Positions 12,987 to 23,699 of a stretch of 64,000 bases of DNA are shown piece by piece. A model generated the notes under the pieces. The model did no database searches. It saw nothing but the letters and a program-made list of their open reading frames with translations, and had not been told where the DNA came from. The first letter of the stretch is position 1, and each line of letters starts with the position of its first letter. The translations under genes were made by a program, and so were the position numbers. The stretch lies in the NCBI GenBank assembly GCA_050084985.1, contig JBITNC010000001.1, forward strand, positions 17,112,001 to 17,176,000, given 5' to 3'. Origin of the DNA: Nageia nagi. Taxonomy: Eukaryota; Pinophyta.

Positions 12987-12998
12987 TGGTATCAGAGC
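12987..12998 (+). promoter_or_regulatory. Copia-2 primer binding site
   Basis: TGGTATCAGAGC, two bases after the 5' LTR, is complementary to the 3' end of plant initiator methionine tRNA and primes minus-strand DNA synthesis. Confidence 0.95.
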
Positions 12999-13544
12999 TT
13001 TGTGTGGAAGCTCTTCTTCTACATTTTTGGAGGTTCTTCATCCTTCTCAAATTTGGAGATCTTAATCCTAATCTTCATTGTGAGGTAAAAGGTTTGCAAA
13101 GGTATAACCTTCTATCCTTCTTTAACTAAGTTCATTATGATACTAATCTTTTGTATGATTATGCTAGCTCAATGTCTTAGCAATACCATAATATATTTTT
13201 GCTACTCTCTTCTTACTAACAATATTTTATGTTAGTAATCTATTTTTAATGTACAAAGAAAATGCTTTTTCTTTTGAGCAAAAATATATTATGATAGCAT
13301 CTTATTGAAAAGTTTTTTACAATAGTCTTTTGTGAAAAATATCAAAAAAGGAGGAAGGTGCAATTTCTTTTACATATTATTGTTATTGTTGTGAAAAAAA
13401 AAAAGAGAAAGGTATTTAACAAAAAAAGGGAGATTTATGATACCTTCACTTGAAATACATTATTATTTAACCCAAATTATCTAATTTACAATATTTTTTA
13501 GTTTTACAAAATAAAATTTTCAATTTTTTGGAAAAATTATTGAG

Positions 13545-13685
13545 GGCCACGTTGGTTGAAGGTGGTGACTCATCAGCACCCCTGGTCTCATGGCTGCTGC
13601 AAAATGTAAGCATGCAAGAATCGAACTGGGGACCTTCAGTGTGTAATACTGACGTGATAACTGACTGAGCCACGTGAATTGTTTG
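13545..13685 (-). mobile_element. tRNA-derived SINE-like block
   Basis: On the minus strand TGGCTCAGTCA (13662-13672) fits an A box and CAGTTCGATTC (13618-13628) fits a B box, at tRNA-like spacing. The two arms do not make a complete tRNA. The same 14 bases, CACGTGAATTGTTT, occur here at 13671 and in the PPR fragment at 14172, so the right edge may already belong to the PPR-derived DNA. Confidence 0.45.
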
Positions 13686-13927
13686 ACCAAGTACGTAATG
13701 GCCAGCATCTGAAGCAATAGTTTAAGGTTGAATTTTTTTAAAAGCATCTTCCCCTTCTCCTTGGGAGCTTCCATTGCTCAATCCAATCTGCTTCTTCCTC
13801 CTCCTGCTCTTACCAAACACTCTCACCTCCCTATCTTCTGTATTGGGCACATATAATGCTCTGTTTTCTCCATGTTTTCCTCACAACACGTGAGGTTACT
13901 ACTCCATCCATTTGATTTTGGAACAAA

Positions 13928-14800
13928 CACCAAAGACATGGCTTTCCTCGATAGGTAATGACATTGTTTCACCAAATGCAACAAACACCAGCAGTAGTCC
14001 AACCAGATCATTTCACCTTTTCCATCATCATCAAAGCATGCGTAAAACTGGGAGATTTGGAATAGGGTTTATACATACATGAAAGACTCTTTAAAATCGG
14101 ATTTTTGTCACATGTTGTAGTTGTGAATGCCATGGTAGACATGTATGCAAAACTTGGAAGCGTAGGGAAGTCACGTGAATTGTTTCATGGACTGCAAGAT
14201 CGCACGATGGCCTCCTCCCTTGCCAGCTACGACCTGGTCTCCCTCGCATGCGCCAAGCTACGCCGACTCCCTCCTCCCTCGCCAGCAACCTCACCTCCCT
14301 TCATGAATTGTTTGATAAAATTGATGACATCTCATTGGTCAGCATTGGCGTGATTCTTGCTGTCCTTTGGGGCTATGTGTTTACAGAAGTAGCTAAGGTT
14401 ACCCATGACAATGTGCATAGTCTTATAAAAAAAAACTCCAAAATTGTCAAAGTGAAAGAGTAAGGGCATTAAGCAACATGAAATATTTACTGTCTTCACC
14501 AGACTATCCATGACAAATAAAAATTTATTGCATAGAGTTTCTGTTGTCCATTATTGAGGACAACTCAGGTTCTTCCAAAGAGATTGATGAAAAATTGATT
14601 GGCCTTCTGTTGTTCCAAGCTTTTTCTCCTTTTTATAGGAAGTGCAGCAAATTATGGTGTATGCACCTGATCCAGAGCAAAGGAAGAAAGCATTTTTGGC
14701 ATTGAAAAAAAGATATGCATAAAATGGATTTCCTGAAAAGGCCAGAGAGACTTTTAAGCATATGCAATTGTCACACGTAAAGCCAAACTTTGTAACCTCC
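13928..14800 (+). pseudogene. Captured pentatricopeptide-repeat (PPR) gene fragments
   Basis: Plant PPR proteins bind organellar RNA through tandem repeats of about 35 residues. Three stretches match the repeat pattern. The first, 13928-14205, reads as the end of one repeat, then PDHFTFSIIIKAC, then NAMVDMYAKLGSVGKSRELF, a typical PLS-class series, with two in-frame TAG codons. The second is a short ELFDKIDD-like piece near 14302-14345. The third, 14722-14796, contains NGFPEKARETFKHMQ and VKPNFVT. Unrelated GC-rich repetitive DNA separates them. They lie inside the copia-2 leader in the same orientation as gag. No full PPR gene is present, and the fragments cannot encode a functional protein. 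Capture by the element is the simplest reading; a later insertion into the leader is the alternative. Confidence 0.75.
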
Positions 14801-16552
14801 TCCCTCACGTTTAACCTTCTCCCTAGCATTAGTCCATTCAAAAGTTTTAGCTTCTCCTTACAATTGAAATAAATGCCAGCATTAATTATGAAGTCAAACC
14901 TTGGGTAAAAGTTTTCCAAAAAGGAGGCTACCTTCTATGCTCCTCCACAAGCAACGTGCTCTTCTTGGTAGAAGAAAAAAGGGGGGGTCATTTTTTAAAT
15001 ATAAACATGCATTTAATTTTTGTTTTACCAACTAGAAAGGGGATTTGATTTTTTTTCCACCACCTAAGTCTTAAGAACCCAACCAAACCCCTTGAGCATT
15101 AATTTTTTGTTGACTACTCCCAAGAGGCAACATATACTCCTTCTTGGTAAGGGAAGGGTTGCCATCACTACTTTACCTATATGCATTTATTTTTTTTGAC
15201 TTGAAGTATTTTAGAGTGCTTGAAGTAAAAGAAGCATTAAATTGCATAAAGTAGGGGTATGGGTATCCTATTACAACTTGTACACATATACTTCTTAGGC
15301 ATTTATTTTTTTACTTACTTGCTTACAAGTTAATTGCTCCCATTAAATGGACTTAGGAGTACTTAGAATATTTCTAATATTTTACTCCAAATTGCATGTT
15401 TAAAATTACTAAAAGTGCACATGCAATTTTTTAATGCTAACCTCTTAGCCTTTTTTGTAAGCATAGTAATTTAGCCTAAGCATGCTATTTTTTAAGTAAA
15501 TAAGGGAAAAGTTTTACTTAAAATGCATACTTATAAGACAAGTCTTAGCATACAATTTTTTTTAGGGATAAAACTTTAAGTGAAAAGGGGGGAATTGGTA
15601 TAATTTTTACTTCAATTTTATCTAGATCTTGAATGCTAGACTTATGATGCATGTATCTTTATCTTGTTTGAAGAATAAAACATGCTTAGGACTTAAATTT
15701 TTAAGTTAAATATTGCATGATGCATGATTACTTAATTTTTTTTAAGTCATGGAATAATGCATGTTATGAATTAAATGCTAAGTAGGACTTAGTTCTTTTT
15801 TAATTCATTAAGTACTTGAATATATTGAGCAAAATATACAAAATGTAAAAGTCCTTTAGGGGTTAGTACAAAACCCATTGGATTTTTTAAGGTTTTTCAA
15901 AGCTCGTGTGGATGATGCAATTTTACTTTACTTTATATTTTTGCACAATTTGCTTATACTTGCAAAAATGCAAATATTGAAAGTAACCCCTAAAATGAAC
16001 ACATCCGCACGTATTCTTCCACAACATGACTTGTTTAGGGAGCCACAAGGTGAGGACAGGGCAAACTGGAGCCCTTTTAGTCCGAAGAACTGAGTGGTGG
16101 TAAGTCCATCTTAATTGCCCCTAAGACCTCTATTGGATTGGAAATAACTCTATTAGGTGGACAGGCATGTGTGTAGTGATACCACATGTCCGCACGTCCA
16201 TTCAGGGATTATCCTGATAACCTAGGAGAAAAATTGAAAACCTTAATCAAGATAATTAAAATGGTCGATCCAAGATACGTCGGATCCTTGGAAAATAGTT
16301 GGTACTTCTCCTTGTGAGAGTATATTACTGACCAAGGTGAACTGGTTGAGGACTGGTAGTACCTGGGCTCCACCTTACGAGCATCCAGGTGAAGGCCTAA
16401 TTCTACACAAGAAAACAACCCCAACATTATTCCTCTACGGATCGTGGTTATAAGTTTGCACATGTGGGACATGTTTACTTATGTTTGATTTGTATAGATG
16501 GAAACTTGTAAAAATTTTCATTCTTATTGCATATTTATTTTTTGTACAGATA

Positions 16553-19500
16553 ATGGTTGAAACCTTCATACCCAAGCACATACTCAACGGTTCCAACTAC
16601 GACATATGGGAACCTCGTATGAGAGCTGAGTTATAGGAAAGGAAGCTATGGCAGATAGTAAATGAAGATCTAGTTGCTCCTACAGATGAGAAGGCCCTTG
16701 AAATTTACAACTCAAAGAATGAGTTAGCAACCTCAATGATCTATCATGCAGTTTCAAATGACATCCTTCTCATGATTTCTTCCTCGACATCAGCAAAAGA
16801 AGCTTGGGACAGACTAAAGAAAATTTACCTTGGGTCCAAATTTTCAAGAAGGTTCACCATTTTACAAAAGTTGTTGTAGTATCATCAAGGAGAAGATGAA
16901 AGTGCCTCAATCTACTTGAACAAAATCATTGACCTCAGGACACAACTAGTTGGCTGTGGGTGCAATTGGATCAATAATGAGTTCATGGTCTTCATTATTC
17001 TTCAAAGCCTCTCTACAAAGTTTAGTAACTTTGTCACAGTTATGGAGACTAGGCTCGATGATGAAGAAGATGTTATCTCCCTTGATAATCTTTCTACACT
17101 CCTTCTGAAGCATGAGGAAACTTTGAACAAGAAAATGTTGAACATTTCTCCAAAGGATAATAGCATTGCTCTAGGAGCAACCAAAACTCCTTTCAAGAAG
17201 ACGTTCAAACATTATAAATTCAAAGACAACAAATCCTCATCTACCATCAAGAAGCACAACAACTTCAAGCAAAGGAATGACAAAGCTGGATCAAGCAAAC
17301 CAACACCGCAGGAAAAGTTTGATGGGAATTGTAACTTTTGTGGCATCTTTGGGCACAAAGAGTATGATTGTCGCAAAAAGAAATTTGCTCAAAAAGGAAA
17401 GGGAAATGCAAATGTGAGAAATTTCAATAATAAAAAGAAGAACAAGCATGCTGCTTCTGTTGCCTACTACTCAATGACTCAAACTATTTCAAATGATTGG
17501 ATTATTGATTCAGGATGCACTAATCACATGTGTTATGAAAAGGATAAGTTTGAAAATTTTCATAAGTACAACAAGGATACAGTTGTGATAGGTGATAATA
17601 CAGTCCTTGATGTTCAAGGAATAGGGAATGTGAAGATTCATGGAAAGGTGTTTGATAATGTCTTGTATGTGCCTAAGCTAAGGATGAATCTTATCTCTAT
17701 AATTCAGATTACAAGGATAGGATGCTCATTTGAGTTTACCTCACACTCCTGGTGTGTTAAGAGAGGACTTGCCACTTTGATGAAAGGATCAGTAAAGAAT
17801 GACCTTTATATTATGGATCAAGTACCTTCAAAGATTTGTCTTGCTTCAAATGTGTGTTCAAAAGGTAATCTTTGGCATCAACGATTAGGGCACCTTAACC
17901 ACAAGAGTATTCAAGATATGAAAAATCAAGAACTTGTGGAAGGTTTACCTAATATTTCACCCACAATTGGTCTTTGTGAAAGATGCATTCTTGGAAAGAT
18001 GAATAGGCAAAAGTTTGAAAAGGATAAGGCAACTCGGGCTACTCGTCCTCTTCAGCTTGTGCATTCAGATTTGATGGGTCCATTTCAGACTAAGTCTCTA
18101 GGGGGAGCTTCTTATGTTCTAACCTTCATTGATGACTTCAATAGGATGACATTTGGTTATTTACTTGAGCACAAGGATCAAACTTTTGATCGATTTAAAG
18201 ACTTCAAGGCACTTTTTGAAAATTAAACTAATTTTAAGATCAAAATGCTGAGATCTGACAATGGGGGTGAATATAATAGCAATGAGTTTAACGATTATTA
18301 TGTTAAACATGGGATCAAGCGGCAAGTCACAATCCCATACACCCCTTAGCAAAATGGAGTTGCTGAAAGAAAGAATCGCACCATTATGGAAATGGCAAGA
18401 TGCATGTTGGGTAACCTTCCTAGTTTCTTATGGGGAGAAGCTGTTCACACTGCTATTCACACCCTTAATAGGTGTCCTACTAAAGTAGTTGAAGGAAAAA
18501 CTCTATATGAAGCATGGACAGGAAAGAAACCTAACATCTCACACTTCAGGTTCTTTGGATGTGATGCATTTGCCTTCATTACCTCAGAGAAAAGAAAGAA
18601 GCTAGACAAAAGATTAGAAAAATGCATCTTTGTGGGGTATGATAATCAGCATAGAGGTTACAGGCTCTACTCCTCATCCCATAAAATAGTCTTTATTTCT
18701 AGGGATGTCAAGTTCAATGAACTTCCTGAGGATACGACTTCTCATGCCGAGGTGTCTGATTCAGATGATTCTACGCCTACACCTAACTGGTTGGATGATC
18801 ATGTAGGGAAGTCACCATAAGAGCAAAATTCTCCAGCTCAGAGAATTACAAGAAGTATGACCTTGAATAAATCCTTATTTGCCAAAATTGATAATATGAA
18901 TGAGCCATCAAAATTCAAAGAAGCTTCCAAGCAAGAGTGTTGGATGGAAGCTATGAAAGTTGAGTACGAGGCACTCATGAAAAATGAAACTTGGGATTTG
19001 GTTCCTTATCCCAATGAGAAAAATGTGATTGGAAATAAATGGATTTACAAGGTCAAGTACAATTCTGATGGAGAAGTTGAAAAATACAAAGCAAGGTTAG
19101 TGGCCAAAGGATTCGCTCAGAAATATGGTATTGATTATGAGGAAACCTTTGCTCCTGTGGCCAAAATGCCTACTGTTAGGATAATCCTTGCTCTTTCTGC
19201 AGCTCAGGGATGGAAAGTTTTCCAACTTGATGTCAAGAGTGCATTTCTCAATGGTGACTTGGATGTAGAAATCTACATGAATCAACCAGAAGGATTTATT
19301 CCAGAAGGAAAAGAGTCTCTTATGTGCAAGCTAAAGAAGTCTTTGTATGGACTTAAACAAGCACCTAGAGCATGGTACAAGAAAATTTTAGGATCCTTTG
19401 CAGATATCGATTTTTCCAAGTGCTTCTCCGACTCAGATCTCTATGTACTCAATCAAGAAAAAGACGTGGTCTTAATTCTCCTTTATGTGGATGATCTTCT

Positions 19501-20535
19501 CATAACAGGCAACAATATTGAAATCATCCAAGAGTGCATATCCAAACTGAAGGCAACATTTGAAATGACTGATCTAGGTCTATTGCATTACTATCTTGGA
19601 ATGCAAGTATACCAACACAAAGATTGTACTTATCTTAGTCAATCTAAGTATATATCAGACATCTTGCAAAAGTTTGGAATGGAGGAGTGTAGATATGTTG
19701 CAATACCTATTTCTCCTGGAATCATTGTATCATTGAGCTCAGATTCTCAGTTGGCTGATGCTACAGCTTATAGGCAATTAATCGGTAGTCTTCTGTATTT
19801 GACTATCTCTCGTCCTGATATTGCCTTTGCAGTGAATCTGATGGCATGATTCATGCAAAAACCATATGTTGAACACCCAATGCTATGAAGCAAATCTTGA
19901 GGTATGTGGCAGGAACAAAGGATCTTGCTCTTAAGTATTCCAAAGTGCCCTCAATTATTCTCTCAGGGTTCTCAGATTCTGATTATGGGGGAGATAGAGA
20001 TGATAGAAAATCAACCTCTGCATATGTGTTCAGCATTGTTTTAGGTGCTATCTCTTGGGCTTCCAAGAAGCAACCTACTATGACTCTTTCTACCACTGAA
20101 GCTAAATATCAAGCCATGTCTATTGCCGCCCAAGAAGCTATTTGGCTAAGACATCTTCCGAATGAAATTGGGTATAAGCAAAATGGCCCATCTCTTATTT
20201 CGTCAGACAATTAATCAGCTATCTCTTTGGCTAAGAATCTTATGTTCCATCAGAGAACCAAACATGTGGAAATCCAAGCCCATTTTATCAGGGAGAAGGT
20301 TCTAGATGACATCATACACTTGGAGTATTGTCCATCTACTAAAAACTCCATTGATCTATTCACCAAGCCCCTTCCTAAAGCTCAGTTCAGCAAGCTTAGG
20401 GATTCTCTCGGGTTGGTGAAGTTGCCCTCAAGGGGGAGTGAAGTTCGAACCTTTGTTAATGATGACAACTTCACCTCTAAGAGGCTCTTTTGTTGTTGTA
20501 TAGCATGTGTTGATTATGATATACCTCTGTGGTAA
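16553..20535 (+). pseudogene. Copia-2 gag-pol polyprotein with stops and one frameshift
   Basis: A single copia polyprotein frame runs from the ATG at 16553. In order: UBN2-type gag; zinc knuckle CNFCGIFGHKEYDC near 17332-17373; protease with WIIDSGCTNHMC near 17498-17533; GAG-pre-integrase with LWHQRLGHLNHKS; integrase with the HSDLMGPF and DNGGEY blocks and a PYTP-stop-QNG block; reverse transcriptase 18857-19846 with KSAFLNGDL and the catalytic YVDD near 19486-19497; and RNase H to about 20460, ending in the copia-typical TKPLP. In-frame stops are at 16634, 16877, 18224, 18347, 18818, 19847 and 20212. A one-base frameshift near 19880 moves the rest into the next frame. Otherwise the domains are well preserved, in line with the low LTR divergence. 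It is inactive as written. Confidence 0.93.
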
Positions 20536-21016
20536 GTTTGCTCTACGTGACAAACTTGTTGTACATTTTTATACCTCCGTGGTAAGTTTGCTTTGCGTGA
20601 CAAACTTGTTGTATATTTTTATACCTCCATGGTAAGTTTGCTCTGCATGACAAACTTGTTGTACATTTTATACCTCCGTGGTGAGTTTGCTCTACGTGAG
20701 AAACTCGTTGTACAATTTTTGAGCATATAATTAATATACCTCCGTGGTAAGTTCGCTCTGCGTGATGAACTTGTTGTATATTCTATACCTTCGTGGTGAG
20801 TTTGCTCTGCGTGAGAAACTCGTTGTACAATTTTTATGCTCTATACCTCTGTGGTGAGTTTGCTCTACGTGAAAAACTCGTTGTAGAATATTTGAGCATA
20901 TAATTAATATACCTCTATGGTAAGTTCGCTCTACGTGACAAACTTGTTGTACATTCTATACCTCCGTGGTGAGTTTGCTCTACGTGAGAAACTCATTGTA
21001 CAATTTTTATGCTCTA
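20521..21016 (+). repeat. Nine-unit hairpin tandem array in the copia-2 3' tail
   Basis: Nine units of 49-66 bp start near 20521, 20571, 20621, 20670, 20736, 20785, 20843, 20909 and 20958. Each begins ATACCT, has a left arm, the near-constant loop GCTCTACGTGA, a right arm, and GTTGTA. Arms pair as AAGTTTG/CAAACTT in units 1-3, GAGTTT/AAACTC in units 4, 6, 7 and 9, and AAGTTC/GAACTT in unit 5. Unit 8 has one mismatch. Longer units carry GAGCATATAATTAAT or TATGCTCT tails. The array follows the end of pol and precedes the 3' LTR. Copia-1 lacks it. Confidence 0.92.
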
Positions 21017-21473
21017 TTAATAATCAACACATGTCTATATACAACAGGTGACTATGAGTGATGGCTTGGCATCTTCGTGATGACTTATAGTGCACCATTA
21101 ATCAGTTATTTATAAGATAGCATTATTTGATTCTCTTATTTGAATATATGATGCATCTAACTGATTTTGTTCATGAGTTGCTTGTAAAATGCAGGATCTT
21201 CTTCAAAATGCAGGTTACTCACCTTGTGAAAGCAAGCTCATGGAGACTCACATGTCAGCTTAAAGTTGATCGACTACTATGTACAGTGAAACCAGTTGTG
21301 GTTAATGAATGTATTGTAAACCATTTTGTCAAATGGTAATGTAGTGAGTCTCATACTAGTTCTCAAAAAGATTCTCAAATACGTAAATGTTCTCATCTCC
21401 ACTTGTATCTCTATGGAGGAGAACTCTCTCTTACTCTCTCTATTCTTTCTTCTACGCTTTATCCCAATATTGC

Positions 21474-21484
21474 ATTAAGGGGAG
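21474..21484 (+). promoter_or_regulatory. Copia-2 polypurine tract
   Basis: A purine run, AAGGGGAG, immediately before the 3' LTR serves as the plus-strand primer site in LTR elements. Confidence 0.8.
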
Positions 21485-21978
21485 TATTAGAATTTGTAAT
21501 GAAATATTGTGAATATCTAAGCTCCTTGTAAGTTCAATTAATCACTTAAAGGATATGTAGATACCTTAAGGGATTAATTGAATTCTTTATTATGTGTGGA
21601 CTTTGACCTAACCATGGGGTTAGTTGGTAGGTTAAAGTTAGATCACACATTTATTGTAACCCTAACCTAACCCTTGGATTAAAGGGAGGTTAGGGAGGTG
21701 CTCTCAAGCTATAAATAGAGGGCCTCTCCTCTTGTAAACACATCTAAGTTTTGAAGTAAGATTACTCTACTTGGTTGTGTAGGAGAGAGCAAGAGAATAG
21801 TTGTAAGAGAGGCATAGATTGAGAATAGAGAACTAGTTGTGGATGTACTCCCAATGAGGGAGGAACCACATTATATTGGTGTCATATTGTGTGAATGATG
21901 TTCTTAGAATTGTAGATGATGAATGATTTAGCTTCCTAGTCTTGGACCTTGGGAATTAGATCTAGGCTAATTCCATCA
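21485..21978 (+). mobile_element. Copia-2 3' LTR
   Basis: 494 bp, aligned without gaps to 12491-12984 with about 10 differences. It begins TATTAG rather than TGTTAG, so its terminal TG is mutated. TATAAATA is at 21710-21717. Confidence 0.95.
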
Positions 21979-21983
21979 GTACT

Positions 21984-23640
21984 AGGGGTTTTAAAACATC
22001 CAGGAGGATCTATCATTTTTGGTTAAGCACACTTGCCCATAAAGCTATGTGTGAAGTGAGGTGCAAAAAACTCTGCACCAATACCCAAGCCTCAAACAAA
22101 ACCTTATATTGAATCAGACTCCATGTACCAAAAGGTATATCAGAGACTATCTAGGATATAAATAGAAACTAGGTAGGAAGCTATGTCAATCATTTGTAAA
22201 TTGTAGTGCACCAACAAGTGCCACTAGAAATTTACTTATCATAGAAGCCATCTTTGCAACCTTTTCCTTGCAAAAATTGGATAGGAGGGGTGTTTAGACA
22301 AGCCTACAAAGCAGATAATCCTTACCCTAGAATTGTTCCTTCACATAAAAAACCTTGAATGAAAAAGCAAAATGTATGACTTGCAATTTTTTAAAGCCAC
22401 CAAAAATAGTATTTTAGAGGTAGCAAAGCCTTCAGAGCTAAATAACTAAAAATCTATACCATTTTAACATTTGTTAACAAAAGCAAATAGACCTACAGAC
22501 ATAAAAAAAAATTAAGGAGTTCAAAAATCATCATCAGGAGACCTAATCCATTATGATCATCTTTTCAAGTTTATCATTTTGGTATATTAAACCCATACAC
22601 TTTTTTGGGCACTTTCTAAAAATAGTAGTTTCTAAAATTAATAGTTTCTAAAAATAATAGTTTTAAAAAAAGCAGTTTCTAGATATGGCACCTGAAACAA
22701 GATCCCACATAGTAGCACAAGTTGATCCTACCATGATGATATTTTAGACTATGATCCAACAAATTATAGATACACTTATCGGCACATTCAGGGTTGAAAT
22801 CCGATAACTATAGACCCAAATACAAAACATTGATAGTAAGTGTGATAGTATCCAACTAAGTATCAGTCATACCAATAATGCATCCAATTCATAGTAATCA
22901 AGGCAATTAGGAAATCCACAAGGGTATCATCATAAATTTTAGGTCCAATAAGGTGGTTTCATTCTTCTCCACACAACCAAATTGGATTTTCCCTGATTTG
23001 ATGGAGATGATCCCACTAATTGGATTTATAAGTCTGGATAGTATTTTATATATAACTAGATTTTAAAAGATTTGAAGGTGTGCATGGCAACTTTTCATTT
23101 AGACCATGAGGCTCTCTAATGGCATTAGTGGTACTCAAAAACTCATCTTGCTCCTTCATGGGATGAATTTACTCAATAATTATTAATCTATTTTGTTCCT
23201 AGTGACTATGAAGATTTCACAAGGGCATTGACCAAGTTATGTCAAACCACAACAGTCAAAGAATACCAAAATCAGTTTGAGAAACTAGCAAATCATATAG
23301 GGGGGTTGGATGACACATTTATTTCAAGTTATTTTATTAGTGGATTAAAGGAAGAAATTAAACCAGAGATCAAAATGTTTAATCTCAAAACTATGATGGA
23401 TGTTATTGCTTTGGTAAAGCTTACTGAAGATAAGGATAGTGCTCATCGATGAAATGTAAGGCCCCCATTCACAAAGACACATAATAATTCCCATTCCTCT
23501 AATAACATAAGTGTCCCACCACCAAATCGCACAATGCAAACTAAAAAGTTGACATGGGAGAAAATGGAAGAGCATTGAAAGGATTATGATGAGAAATTTG
23601 TTCATGTTCATTATTGTACTCAATAAAAGTTATATTTGCT
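21984..23640 (+). pseudogene. Gypsy leader and decayed gag
   Basis: The gypsy internal region resumes after the copia target duplication. A gag-like start is near 22681. The clearest coding stretch is 23228-23452, with a retrotransposon gag pattern containing EYQNQFEKLANHIGGL and YFISGLKEEIKPEI, typical of plant Ty3/gypsy. Earlier gag is readable only through stops. No intact zinc knuckle was found. Confidence 0.75.
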
Positions 23641-23699
23641 TGATGTTGATGCTCCTAGTGAGGAGGAATATGAGAGTGCACCCAAAGAGGCTACAAAGG

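Larger units (their letters stand above)
12999..16552 (+). other. Copia-2 long leader
   Basis: About 3.55 kb between the primer site and the gag start. 12999-13540 and 15000-16550 have no recognisable coding content. 13545-13685 is a minus-strand SINE-like block and 13928-14800 holds PPR gene fragments. Part of the leader may therefore be captured or inserted DNA rather than ancestral element sequence. Confidence 0.7.
12491..21978 (+). mobile_element. Copia-2: full-length Ty1/copia retrotransposon
   Basis: A complete 9,488-bp element with two 494-bp LTRs, a perfect 5-bp target duplication GTACT (12486-12490 and 21979-21983), a primer binding site, gag-pol in copia order (integrase before reverse transcriptase) and a purine tract before the 3' LTR. 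It is inserted 81 bp inside the gypsy internal region. It is much longer than a typical copia element of about 5 kb, because of a 3.5 kb leader with captured PPR gene pieces and about 950 bp between pol and the 3' LTR that contain a nine-unit hairpin array. LTR identity is about 98% by manual count. Stops and one frameshift in pol make this copy non-autonomous. Confidence 0.95.

Noticed and set aside
13662-13672. Functional tRNA gene at 13.6 kb
   Set aside because: A and B boxes are present on the minus strand but the arms do not complete a cloverleaf; a SINE-like origin fits better.
20521-21016. CRISPR-like array
   Set aside because: The units are near-contiguous hairpin repeats without unique spacers, inside a plant retrotransposon.
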